A DNA stretch of 32,076 bases from JBAZOY01 sp041648505 (GTDB lineage: Bacteria > Desulfobacterota > Syntrophia > Syntrophales > CG2-30-49-12), in NCBI GenBank assembly GCA_041648505.1, contig JBAZOY010000024.1, positions 1 through 32,076 of the forward strand, given 5' to 3'. Within the stretch, counting starts at the first letter, position 1; each line of letters begins with the position of its first letter. This document shows, piece after piece, positions 23,686 through 32,076 of this stretch. A program made the position numbers and the translations under genes. Below the pieces are notes generated by a model that was given only the letters and a program-made list of their open reading frames with translations, did not search any database and was not told the DNA's origin.

Positions 23686-24771
23686 TCACGTTTTGACGCG
23701 AGCAAACATGATTACGGCCGCAGAGCCAAAGATTATGTTTGCAAGCCAAGCCGATAAAAGCGGGGGGATTACCTCGGAATAACCGATGCTCATGGCAAAG
23801 GCATGGACGATCCAGTAAGAAAATCCGATAGCAATACCTGCTCCGATGCCCTGGAGAGCACCACCGCTTCTTTCCGGTTTTAGGGCAAAAGATATACCGA
23901 TCAGCACAAGGATAATGCTGACGAAAGAAAAGGCGATCTTTCCATGCATATCTACGCGATATCGTGTAGCATCGTACCCCTCAGATTGGATCCTCCTGAT
24001 GTATTTTTTTAATTCGAGACACCCCATCTTTTCCGCATCTCCCTGAATAACTTTAAAATCGGAAGGTCTTTCGGGGATGTCGCTTATATGTTCCTTGAGC
24101 TGTTCAAGAGAAGGAGACCTGCCACTGGGAAACCTTGCGATCAGAACATTATAAAAGACCCACTTACCATTTTCTTTTTTCCATGCAGCTTTTTCGGCAT
24201 CGAGCCGCATTGTCAGTGCAAGCTTCTGATTAAGATAGTAGATGGTTATTCCCTTTAAGGTATTCGTCTTTTGATCAAATATCTTGAAGTTGTAAATGCC
24301 CTTCTCCCCTCTGTACCATATCTGGTTCTGCATAAACACTCCCGGAACTTCCCTCTTTTGTACTTCCACATATTTAATATGGTCTGCCTTTCTGTTTGTG
24401 TAGGGGGTGATAATCTCACTGATGAGGAAGGCAAAAATAGAGATTATTAAAGAAATAATAATCGGAGCAAGCGAGACTCTGTACAGGCTGACTCCATTTG
24501 CTTTCATTGCCGTGATTTCACCGTGTCTTGACAGGGAACCAAATGTAATGAGGGCGGTAAGCAGGACAGCGACAGGAGAGGTGAGGGATATGCTCATGGG
24601 GATGGTATAGGAAAAATAGGATGCTATCTGGTACAGGGAAGCATCGTTACTTAAAAACATCCGGATTTTCCCAAAAAAGTCAACAATCAGATAAAGTGAT
24701 ATAAAAGAAGTAATGATGAGCAAGAATAACTTGGAAAATTCTTTAGAGATATACCTGTCCAGAATTTTCAT
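23686..24771 (-). CDS. lptG: LPS export permease LptG
   Basis: Inner-membrane half of the LptB2FG ABC complex that extracts lipopolysaccharide and passes it to the LptC/A bridge. 361 residues from ATG 24771, which follows AAGGAG by 7 bases; codons upstream of it overlap lptF. The YjgP/YjgQ family layout is visible: starts MKILDRYISKEF, three TM segments, the EITAMKANGVSLYR coupling-helix motif, a large periplasmic jellyroll (about 130-260), and three C-terminal TM segments. It follows lptF by about 20 bp. LptA, LptB and LptC are not in the window. Its presence argues for an LPS-bearing outer membrane. LptF and LptG are told apart mainly by order and length. Confidence 0.9.
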   Translation of the reverse strand: MKILDRYISKEFSKLFLLIITSFISLYLIVDFFGKIRMFLSNDASLYQIASYFSYTIPMSISLTSPVAVLLTALITFGSLSRHGEITAMKANGVSLYRVSLAPIIISLIISIFAFLISEIITPYTNRKADHIKYVEVQKREVPGVFMQNQIWYRGEKGIYNFKIFDQKTNTLKGITIYYLNQKLALTMRLDAEKAAWKKENGKWVFYNVLIARFPSGRSPSLEQLKEHISDIPERPSDFKVIQGDAEKMGCLELKKYIRRIQSEGYDATRYRVDMHGKIAFSFVSIILVLIGISFALKPERSGGALQGIGAGIAIGFSYWIVHAFAMSIGYSEVIPPLLSAWLANIIFGSAAVIMFARVKT

Positions 24772-24791
24772 GGCCGATCTCCTTTCTCTCA

Positions 24792-25967
24792 TCAAGGCAT
24801 GCCTTTAAACTTCCTGATCAACCTTTTTAAAAAATCGGCCAGGAGGTGAAATCCCGGATGTTTTGCTCTTGCCGCCGTAATGAACAGATAGACACCAACA
24901 GTTCCCAGGATAACATCAGGCGCCCATGTCCCGATGAGCGGAGATAGTCTTTTCGTCTCTACGAGGGCATCACCGGTCAACTGGAGGGAATAATAGATCA
25001 GGACGACAACAAGACCGATGGTGAATCCTCTTGACCTTACCGATCTCTGTGCTCTGATTCCGAGGGGAATCCCGAGAATACCAAAAACGATACAGGAAAC
25101 GGGAAGAGCAAATTTTTTATTTAGTTCGATAGCAATTTCCCTTAAGACTTTTTCTTTTAAGCCGGCACCACCCATTTTTTCAACAAGTTCCCGTACTGTC
25201 ATATCTTGAAAGTCCTTTGTTCTAACCTGTTTTTTATCAGAGATAGACGATTCTAAGTCTAGCTTTATATCGTAGTAACTAAAATCCATTTTTCGATAGT
25301 TCTTCAGATTTGTCTCGACCATGTGGATACTGCCGTCTTCGAGTCTGAGCGAGACGGTGAGTACACTGGGATCAGACACTAGATATCCCTTTTTTGCAAT
25401 GATGGTACATGGTTCCCTGGTAACCCGGTTGTCAGAGATAATGACCCCCTCCATGAAGTTGCCATGGACAGGTATCTTATCCACATAAAGGACAAGGTCC
25501 TTAAAATCATCATTAAAAACCCTTTCCTTGATGCCGATAGTGGCCTTTTGTCTGGCAATGTTAAACAACAGATTCTTAGTGGCATAGTTGCTGTGGGGGA
25601 CCAGAAACAAAGTTGTCACAGCAGTCATAAGGAATGTCATCACCGATACGACAGCAACAGGGTACAAGAGCTGATACAGGCTTATGCCGGATGTTTTCAA
25701 GGCTGTGATTTCATTATCACTGGAAAGCCTGCCCAAGCCAACCAGTATTGAAATCAGGAGTGATATGGGAATGGTAAAGACTAAAAATGAAGGCATTAAT
25801 AAAAAGATGATTTTCAATATATCATCTAAGCTTATGCCTTTATTGACTATCAGATCCATGAGCTGGAGACTTTTCCCCATTAGAAGGATAAAGGTCAGAA
25901 CGAACAGGATCACAAAAAAGGGGAGGGTAATTTCCTTCAGGATATAGCGATTGATTATTTTAGGCAT
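24792..25967 (-). CDS. lptF: LPS export permease LptF
   Basis: Partner of LptG in LPS extraction. The 391-residue product has the same layout: NRYILKEITLPF at the N-terminus, three TM segments, the EITALKTSGISLYQLL coupling motif, a periplasmic beta domain (about 130-265), and a C-terminal TM bundle containing FGILGIPLGIRAQRS. The C-terminal tail is basic (FLKRLIRKFKG). No clear Shine-Dalgarno precedes the ATG. It lies downstream of a strong promoter (26216-26245) with an unusually long leader of about 240 bases that contains a small ORF. Confidence 0.92.
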   Translation of the reverse strand: MPKIINRYILKEITLPFFVILFVLTFILLMGKSLQLMDLIVNKGISLDDILKIIFLLMPSFLVFTIPISLLISILVGLGRLSSDNEITALKTSGISLYQLLYPVAVVSVMTFLMTAVTTLFLVPHSNYATKNLLFNIARQKATIGIKERVFNDDFKDLVLYVDKIPVHGNFMEGVIISDNRVTREPCTIIAKKGYLVSDPSVLTVSLRLEDGSIHMVETNLKNYRKMDFSYYDIKLDLESSISDKKQVRTKDFQDMTVRELVEKMGGAGLKEKVLREIAIELNKKFALPVSCIVFGILGIPLGIRAQRSVRSRGFTIGLVVVLIYYSLQLTGDALVETKRLSPLIGTWAPDVILGTVGVYLFITAARAKHPGFHLLADFLKRLIRKFKGMP

Positions 25968-25998
25968 GAAGCAGGACTTATTGGCATTAAATGTTAAA

Positions 25999-26172
25999 TT
26001 ATATATTCTCTTGAATTTTTATACCCATAGAATCCGGCATAGAGGCAATCGTGGTGTTTGGGAGAAGCGCGGGCTCGCTAATGTCGGTACAAAATACGGC
26101 TTTTGGCATGAGGGAGGATTTGCTTCCATTATTGACAGCAACTATTGAACAATTTATTAGGACAACGTTCAT
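25999..26172 (-). CDS. possible small ORF (57 aa) in the lptF leader
   Basis: A 57-codon frame inside the predicted 5' leader of lptF, starting about 37 bases after the expected transcription start and ending 31 bases before the lptF ATG. I do not recognise the product; its second half reads MPKAVFCTDISEPALLPNTT onward. The ribosome site is weak. A 60-base sample inside it is 55% GC while a 60-base sample beside it is 25%, so the patch has a different origin or is under constraint. Overlapping frames are also open on the plus strand, so this may instead be a degraded insertion or an RNA element. The whole gap 25968-26298 holds only this and the promoter. Confidence 0.25.
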   Translation of the reverse strand: MNVVLINCSIVAVNNGSKSSLMPKAVFCTDISEPALLPNTTIASMPDSMGIKIQENI

Positions 26173-26215
26173 ATCTGACTCAAGAATTAAAGTTAATGAC
26201 GTTTACACAACGTGA

Positions 26216-26245
26216 ATAATATGAATTTACTTCAGTTTTTGTCAA
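26216..26245 (-). promoter_or_regulatory. sigma-70 promoter for lptF-lptG
   Basis: Minus-strand TTGACA (26240-26245) and TATTAT (26216-26221) with an 18-base spacer, in the gap between comEC and lptF. This near-consensus pair predicts transcription from about 26209 and a leader of about 240 bases before lptF. Confidence 0.65.
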
Positions 26246-26298
26246 GGTAAATCTCAATTAAATCATTTTCGATATAATCACTAATTAAAAACCACAAA

Positions 26299-28857
26299 CT
26301 ATTGTTCAGTTTTAGCGAATACTTTGGGCTGTTTTTCTTGTTGGCTCTTTAAGGGAGGTAAGAAGACTTTCGTCTCTAACATCCTGCCATCCGTAATAAT
26401 GGTAACGGCGCCGTCTCTGTCGGTCCGGTATATCTTTACTCCCAGCGCCTCGTATCTTTTGAGAACATCGGGGTGGGGGAACCCGAAGACATTGTCGGCG
26501 CCACAGCTTACAACGGCGATCCCAGGTTGGACACGCTTAAGGAACGGGTATGTGCTGGACGAGAAACCTCCATGATGGGGAACGAATATGATCTGGCTCA
26601 TAATATTTTTTCTCTCCATGACAAGACGGGCCTCTGATGGTCCAGAGATATCTGCCGGCAGCAGAAAGCTGTAAATCCCGTATGTGAGCTTTAAAACGAG
26701 GGCATTGTTGTTTGTCTCATCGAACTTATGGACATGATCACGATCTCCACCAATAGGGTGTTCAGGATTTAATATCCGGAGCATGACTTTGCCAATCTCC
26801 TGCTCCGGCGTTTCCTCCGACATGAGCCGGTAAGTGATCTTCTTTTTCCTGATAATCCCCAGAAAATCTTTGTATGCCTCAGTTTCTGCACTCTCACCGT
26901 TCGTCCATACTTCCCTGACGGCAAAATTTTCAAGAATATAGATCAGGCCATTCAAGTGATCCGGGTGGGGATGGGTCAGAACAACCGTATCTATTTTCTT
27001 GATCTTCTCATGCCGGAGGAAGGGTGCAAGGACGTATTCCCCTGTATCGAAACTACTATCGGCAAACCCTCCGCCGTCTATCAGCATATTATTGCCACCG
27101 GGGAACCGAACGAGTATTGAGCTGCCCTGTCCTACGTCAATTGAGGTAACCTCAAGTTCATTGCGATAGGCCTCCTTTGCGTAAAGGTAGATACCATCAG
27201 CCAAAAAGAATGCAACAAGCACGGCAAGCACAAATCCAGGCCAAAAAAAAATTCGACTTTGTTTCCTTTCTTTCTTTTCTCCATCCCCTGCTTGCCGGTT
27301 ATCGGCCATTTTTACGACCGTAATCAGAAGAAGATAGTAGGCTATCATCTCCGGAATGGTCGGTGTACTTATCCAAAGGGACGAACCGGGCAGGGAAGCA
27401 AAGAAATCAGTAACCAGGACAGCAACGTGGACAAAAAATGATGAAACCTTGATAAGTACGACACTTAATGCAGTTGATAGAGGGGCAGTCAGGATAACAA
27501 CCATGCCGAGGGGAAGGGCGATCAGCCCCAGTAAAGGGACAACGATAATGTTGGCCGGAAGAGCAAGGGGAGATATCCTGTTAAAGTAGAAGGCAACCAG
27601 CGGCGCCGTACCGAGTATGGCGCTCAGAGATACCATCATAAAAAGTAAACTGTTTCTTACTGCCTTTCTTGACAAAGAGAAGTCTTTTCTTGGCTGCTTG
27701 TCTTTTGGAATCAGCAGACCAAGCCTCGGGGTGATGAAGAGAATCGCCGTGACGGCCACAAAGGAAAGCTGGAAGGAAACGTCAAAGAGAGAATAGGGAG
27801 AGAAAACGAGGATAATAAAGGCAGCAAGGGCCAGAGTGTTGTAAAGATTCCTCTCTCTGCCCAGAAGTATGGCAACCATAAAGGTGATGGCCATAATGGT
27901 AGCCCTGATGACGGTAATACCCAATCCGGCGACAAAGGCATATATTAAAACGGGAATCAGCGCCCCTAAGATGGAGACTTTAATGGCATTGAAGCGCAAA
28001 AGTAGATAGGGAAAGGGTTGCATCATCAGCCTGATTATATAAGTTGACAGAAAGGCAATAATCCCTATATGGAAGCCTGATATAGCGATAATATGGGATA
28101 TGCCTGTCCGGTTGAATGTCTCACGGACATCTTCGGGTATTTCCCTCTTTTCTCCCAGAATCATGGCCTGTATAATTTCCCCTGCCGGTGTCGGTGCATT
28201 TTCACGAATAAGTCGCCTTACCTTTCCCCTGAAGCGCTCCAAGGTTTCCTTGTACGGATTCCCCTGATTTTCTCTCATGACGACGATACCGGCAGAATCG
28301 TTTATAGAGCCACGCACCAGAATATTCCTGAAGTGGAGATATTTTTCATAATCAAAACTACCGGGATTATTAAAATTGTGGGGCGTTCTAAGTCTGGCCC
28401 TGAATCGTACGTAATCCCCATAGTTAAATGAATATTGACCTCTAACGGCAAGCAGTACCCGTCCCTCCACGGGAACAGTGGATTCATCTTTCATTATCCT
28501 GACAACAGAGACAACCATCTCGGTCTTACCAGGCAAGACTTCGGGGTTCTCACAAATAATACCATCAACGGTTGTCTTCTCCGGACTCAGATAATTACTG
28601 ATATGCCTTGGGGTTGGTTCCCGGTAGAGATAGAGATTTATGTTAAGGATGCCTACCAGGAATAGAGAGGAAATAATGAATAGGACGATAACAAATTCCC
28701 ATTTTTTAATAGTGGCAACCAGCAGGGATAGGGATGTCAGGATAAGACAGGCCATCAGGGGAATATCCGGGATCCGGATAAAATTACCCAGACAGATTCC
28801 TGCCATCAGAGGAATAAGAAGGCACAGGAAGGGTATCTGCAAGGTTTGAATTCCCAT
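26299..28857 (-). CDS. comEC: DNA uptake channel protein ComEC/Rec2
   Basis: Predicted inner-membrane channel carrying single-stranded DNA into the cytoplasm during natural transformation. The 852-residue length is typical of the three-domain form: N-terminal TM segments plus a DUF4131/OB-like region (about 1-190), a multi-TM Competence domain (about 220-500, containing GISHIIAISGFHIGI), and a C-terminal metallo-beta-lactamase domain (about 580-800) with VGQGSSILVRFPGGNNMLIDGG, LTHPHPDHLNG and PADISG. All domains and metal motifs look intact. The start ATG 28857 lacks a clear ribosome site. No other competence gene is nearby, and ComEC is widespread in bacteria of unknown competence. It diverges from the usp gene across 229 bp. 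Confidence 0.94.
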   Translation of the reverse strand: MGIQTLQIPFLCLLIPLMAGICLGNFIRIPDIPLMACLILTSLSLLVATIKKWEFVIVLFIISSLFLVGILNINLYLYREPTPRHISNYLSPEKTTVDGIICENPEVLPGKTEMVVSVVRIMKDESTVPVEGRVLLAVRGQYSFNYGDYVRFRARLRTPHNFNNPGSFDYEKYLHFRNILVRGSINDSAGIVVMRENQGNPYKETLERFRGKVRRLIRENAPTPAGEIIQAMILGEKREIPEDVRETFNRTGISHIIAISGFHIGIIAFLSTYIIRLMMQPFPYLLLRFNAIKVSILGALIPVLIYAFVAGLGITVIRATIMAITFMVAILLGRERNLYNTLALAAFIILVFSPYSLFDVSFQLSFVAVTAILFITPRLGLLIPKDKQPRKDFSLSRKAVRNSLLFMMVSLSAILGTAPLVAFYFNRISPLALPANIIVVPLLGLIALPLGMVVILTAPLSTALSVVLIKVSSFFVHVAVLVTDFFASLPGSSLWISTPTIPEMIAYYLLLITVVKMADNRQAGDGEKKERKQSRIFFWPGFVLAVLVAFFLADGIYLYAKEAYRNELEVTSIDVGQGSSILVRFPGGNNMLIDGGGFADSSFDTGEYVLAPFLRHEKIKKIDTVVLTHPHPDHLNGLIYILENFAVREVWTNGESAETEAYKDFLGIIRKKKITYRLMSEETPEQEIGKVMLRILNPEHPIGGDRDHVHKFDETNNNALVLKLTYGIYSFLLPADISGPSEARLVMERKNIMSQIIFVPHHGGFSSSTYPFLKRVQPGIAVVSCGADNVFGFPHPDVLKRYEALGVKIYRTDRDGAVTIITDGRMLETKVFLPPLKSQQEKQPKVFAKTEQ

Positions 28858-29086
28858 AGATTTATTTTAAAAAATAAGGTGACTATTCAAGAACAGAGAG
28901 TCATAATACAAAGACACCCGGTATGCTGATAAAACTCATTGACTTGTTTTTACCGTCGTCTACAACAAAGAGGGTTAAAGTTAATCTTCATCTTCTCATC
29001 CATTGGGTTCTATACCATAGACAACAATAAAGCAGAACAAAAATACCTTTAGCTATCAAAATCAAATAGATAGGAGAACACCAGTT

Positions 29087-29926
29087 ATGTATAAAAGTAT
29101 CCTCGCTGCGGTGGATGAATTTACTAATTCGGCAATAGCAGCAAGGTATGCTATGGCCCTTGCAAAATCCTGTCAGGCAGAACTTTCTCTTGTTTATGTT
29201 GCAGAAGATAAAATCACCAATGATCTCTTCAGTCAGGCAGAAGCTTCTCTGGAGAGGCTTTTCATGGAAGCGAAAAAGCAGAATATCAAAGTCGGAAGCC
29301 TTACTGAAAGAGGAAACCCGCTGAAACAGATCAATGATCTCGTAAAAAAAAATAATGTAGATATTGTGTTTACAGCTACAGGGAGAGAGGATATAGAGAA
29401 AAAATTCTTCTTAATGACCATGGCAAGAGAGTTTATGCTGAAGCTGCCCTGCTCTGTAGCTATGGTGAGAGCGGTTCAGATGGGAAGAGTACATCCGAGA
29501 AAAATCCTTTTACCCTTGAGAGCCGATACAACAAATATTGAGGAACAGGCGTGCCTTGCTGCAAAGTTAGCCGAGGCATTTGAAGCTGCGGTAACAGTTT
29601 TTCATTCAACGAGTCCTACAACAAGTGTCTTCCGTAGAGGGAGACAACCAACAACCGCGCAAAGAGGAGAACTTATCTCTGAGAATATTGAGAAATTTAT
29701 GGAATGTTTAAACCGATACGAGATAATTCACGAAAAAAGAACATCCCATGGCAGTTTTGCAAGAGCAGTAACTATCGAAGCCGCACACAGAAGGAATGAT
29801 CTGATAGTAATGGGAGCGAGTGAAAGGAGCATTTTAAAGAGTATTATAAGTGGTAACCCCGTAGAAGATGTCCTCCGTGAAACCCCGTGCAATCTTATAA
29901 TCCTGAGACCAAAAAAAATTAAATAA
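29087..29926 (+). CDS. universal stress protein, two tandem Usp domains
   Basis: 279 residues with two UspA-like domains: the first (about 1-127) begins MYKSILAAVDEFTNSAIAAR and ends PCSVAMVR, the second (about 137-279) begins HPRKILLPLR and ends DVLRETPCNLIILRP. The second keeps part of the nucleotide-binding loop (VMGASERS and SGNPVEDVL); the first is less conserved. AGGAGA lies 9 bases before the ATG. The stop is immediately followed by the ATG of a P-type ATPase, with no gap, so the two are surely co-translated. Usp proteins often sense ATP or stress and can bind transporters, so it may regulate the pump; this is inference from position. Confidence 0.88.
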   Translation: MYKSILAAVDEFTNSAIAARYAMALAKSCQAELSLVYVAEDKITNDLFSQAEASLERLFMEAKKQNIKVGSLTERGNPLKQINDLVKKNNVDIVFTATGREDIEKKFFLMTMAREFMLKLPCSVAMVRAVQMGRVHPRKILLPLRADTTNIEEQACLAAKLAEAFEAAVTVFHSTSPTTSVFRRGRQPTTAQRGELISENIEKFMECLNRYEIIHEKRTSHGSFARAVTIEAAHRRNDLIVMGASERSILKSIISGNPVEDVLRETPCNLIILRPKKIK

Positions 29927-31952
29927 ATGAAAATCCAGAACTTATCACAAGAAGAGGTCTTCAGCGCCCTTTTAACTTCGGATGGCGGTCTTTCGGAAGA
30001 GGAAGTTAAAAGACGGCTTCATGAGTATGGGCCAAATATCATCAAGGAAGTGAGCAAGAAATCCCTCTTGCGGAAATTTATTTCCCAGTTTACTCATTTT
30101 TTAGCTCTTCTGCTCTGGATTGCTTCCGGTCTCTGTTTTCTATCAGAATACCTGCATCCGGCAGAAGGCATGCTTTTGCTCGGTCTGGCTATAATGGGGG
30201 TTATTTTCATCAATGCCATTTTTTCTTTTGTCCAGGAATTCCGAGCGGAAAAAGCAGTGGAGGCGCTGAAGCGGCTTCTGCCTTTTTATGTCAAGGCATT
30301 GAGAAACAGTGTTATAAAGGAAATACCGGCGGGAGAGGTGGTCCCGGGGGATGTTTTCCTCATCAGCGAAGGAGATAAGATACCTGCCGATGCAAGGCTC
30401 ATAGATGCTAACCGGTTAATGGTAAATAATGCGCCCTTGACCGGCGAGTCCGAATCGAAGCCGAGAAATCACGAATGCTTTGCAGGAGATTTTCTCGAAA
30501 GTCCCAACATAGTCTTCGCAGGCACATTGGCCGTCAGCGGTACCGGCAGGGCCATTGCGTTTGCCACCGGTATGTCCACAGAGTTTGGAAAGATTGCCCA
30601 TCTTACAAGCGCTGTAGAAGCAGGGTTGAGCCCCCTCCAGAGGGAAATAATAAAGGCGACAAGAATAGTCGCCTTTATTGCCGTAACTATTGGAATAATA
30701 TTTTTTGGTATAGGTGTATTAACGGGAAGGAGCTTTTGGCACAATTTTCTCTTTGCTATCGGTATTATCATTGCCAATGTGCCTGAAGGACTCCTCCCCA
30801 CTGTTACACTTGCCCTTGCCATGGGCAGTCAGAGAATGGCTAAGAAAAAAGCGCTCATAAAAAGCCTCAACTCCGTTGAGACCCTCGGTTCTGTTACGGT
30901 TATCTGCACAGATAAGACAGGCACGCTTACCCAGAACAAGATGGCGGTCGAAAAAACATGGACCGCATCGGAAGAGAAACCGGCCGGATCAGGTTATGAA
31001 TGGCTTATGAAGATAGCGTCCCTATGTAATAATGCATCTTATGAAAATGGAAACTATAAGGGGATCCGACAGAGATTGCCCTTTTAAAGATAGCGAGAGA
31101 GACGATCGGTGATTTGAAGGCAGAAAGAGTTTATGAGATTCCTTTTGATTCCGAAAGAAAAAGGATGTCCACTTTGAATACCATCGGCGCCGAAACCTTC
31201 GTCTTGACAAAAGGAGCGCTGGAGACCGTATTCCCGCTCTGCGACAGAATACTCAGGGATAATGCAATAAGAGCATTGAATGATGAAGACAAAAAAACGA
31301 TCATGCAGGTTTATTATTCGTTCATGGATCAAGGATTAAGGGTATTAGCCTTTGCGTTCTCACGTAGATCAAATGGCTCTCCTCCGGAGGAAGATTTATC
31401 TTTAGAGTCCCAGCTTATCTTCACAGGTCTCATGGGTATTGAAGACCCTCCGAGGCCGGAGGTCCCGGAAGCGATAAGAAAGTGCCGTGAAGCAGGAATT
31501 AAGGTGATCATGCTTACAGGAGACGCCGGTAAGACCGCTGTTTCTATTGCAAAACAGATCGGCCTCGTCAAAAAGAATCCGGTCATCGTTGAAGGACAGG
31601 AGTTAAATACAATGCCGGACAGTTCTTTAAGGGAAATCCTTTTATCTGAGGAGATTATCTTCGCAAGGATGACGCCGAAACATAAGATGAAGATTGTATC
31701 TATCTTGAAGAATGAAGGGGAAAGGGTTGCCGTAACGGGAGATGGTGTAAATGATGCTCCGGCCCTTAAAATGGCCGATATCGGTATCGCTATGGGGATA
31801 ACAGGGACAGATGTGGCGAAGGAGGCGGCCGATATGGTTTTGCTGGATGATAATTTTGCAACTATTGTAAATGCAATAGAGGAAGGCAGGACAATCTTTG
31901 AAAACATAAGAAAATTTATCACCTATATCTTTGCCCACCTTACACCGGAGGC
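29927..31952 (+). pseudogene. P2-type cation-transporting ATPase, frameshifted and truncated
   Basis: Two adjacent frames together make one P-type ATPase. The first (29927-31087) has the cation-ATPase N-terminus, the TGES actuator motif in NAPLTGESESKPR, the PEGLLPTVT membrane motif and the phosphorylation site DKTGTLTQ (Asp329). It stops after KGIRQRLPF. The next frame continues as DPTEIALLKIA, then KGALETV, MLTGD and the hinge GDGVNDAPAL. Changing the four-G run at 31060-31063 to five G restores a single frame reading KGDPTEIALL. The protein then ends after FAHLTPEAV, where the terminal repeat begins, losing all C-terminal membrane helices. Ca, Na/K or H transport is not resolved. The frameshift could be a sequencing error; the 3' loss is real in this contig. 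Confidence 0.85.
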
Positions 31953-32076
31953 AGTGGGGCTGTTGAAAAAGCCCTGTTCCAATTATGCTGCGATATAAAA
32001 ACTTCTTACTGAAAAAGGATATTTTGTCCCAAAACTTGATAACGCCTTACAAATATTCATTGCCAAACGATTCATG
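31953..32076 (+). repeat. 124-bp terminal repeat, right copy (IS end)
   Basis: Exact reverse complement of 5-128, with the element body running off the window to the right. It starts AGTGGGGCTGTTGAAAAAG, inside the P-type ATPase reading frame, right after the codons for TPEAV. The shared AGT at the boundary may be part of the element or a common target base pattern. No transposase is contained. Confidence 0.85.

Noticed and set aside
28858..29086. Promoter pairs in the comEC-usp divergent gap
   Set aside because: TTGACT and TTGGGT boxes occur, but no matching -10 box at proper spacing stands out above AT-rich background.
31329..31922. Minus-strand open frame of 197 codons inside the ATPase
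   Set aside because: Antisense to the GDGVNDAPAL region; explained by codon bias of the real gene.
5..32076. Whole window as one composite transposon
   Set aside because: The repeats bound ordinary housekeeping genes over 30 kb and coincide with contig ends; no transposase or cargo pattern supports mobility as a unit.
1..32076. tRNA, rRNA, CRISPR array, restriction or toxin-antitoxin systems
   Set aside because: I looked for cloverleaf ends, regularly spaced short repeats and known defence motifs by eye and saw none; a tRNAscan or Infernal run would be needed for certainty.

Overview
This window reads as one assembled contig from a Gram-negative anaerobe-like bacterium, most likely a Desulfobacterota member near Syntrophus/Smithella. 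That placement is inferred from gene content and order: pcm then an NlpD-like lipoprotein; CarD, PIN-TRAM, IspD, IspF and GltX in a row; LptF/LptG; and an ilv operon with a Bacteroidetes/fungal-style IlvC. No rRNA or tRNA was seen to confirm it. Both contig ends carry the same perfect 124-bp sequence in inverted orientation. This looks like the end of an insertion sequence whose body lies outside the window, and it explains why the contig stops there.

Left part (about 130-13338, all plus strand): housekeeping genes. First the 3' tail of an unidentified gene, then pcm (protein repair) and a LysM/M23 lipoprotein whose peptidase site has lost its metal ligands. CarD and a membrane PIN-TRAM protein follow, closed by a terminator. 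Then come ispD-ispF-gltX (isoprenoid precursors, glutamyl-tRNA), pgk, truA, rfbD, a metallo-beta-lactamase-fold protein, and bioD coupled to a NodIJ-like ABC exporter. Three of the gaps here (before carD, pgk and truA) hold diverged copies of one 130-190 bp intergenic repeat.

Middle (13400-16528): a 1042-residue membrane diguanylate cyclase with three PAS domains, a GAF domain and GGDEF. Its sampled flanks are near 70% GC and the tandemly duplicated PAS centre is near 48%, so the gene looks like a transferred mosaic.

Right part (16561-28857, minus strand): comEC; lptF-lptG behind a strong promoter and a long leader with a possible 57-codon ORF; then ilvB-ilvC-ilvD, uppP and a PLP aminotransferase. 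The ilv operon has a complete classical attenuator that can be read from sequence: promoter, Ile/Val/Leu-rich leader peptide, competing hairpins and terminator. No ilvN (regulatory subunit) lies in the cluster. At the far right, on the plus strand, a two-domain universal stress protein directly abuts a P-type cation ATPase that is frameshifted by one missing G and then cut off by the terminal repeat.
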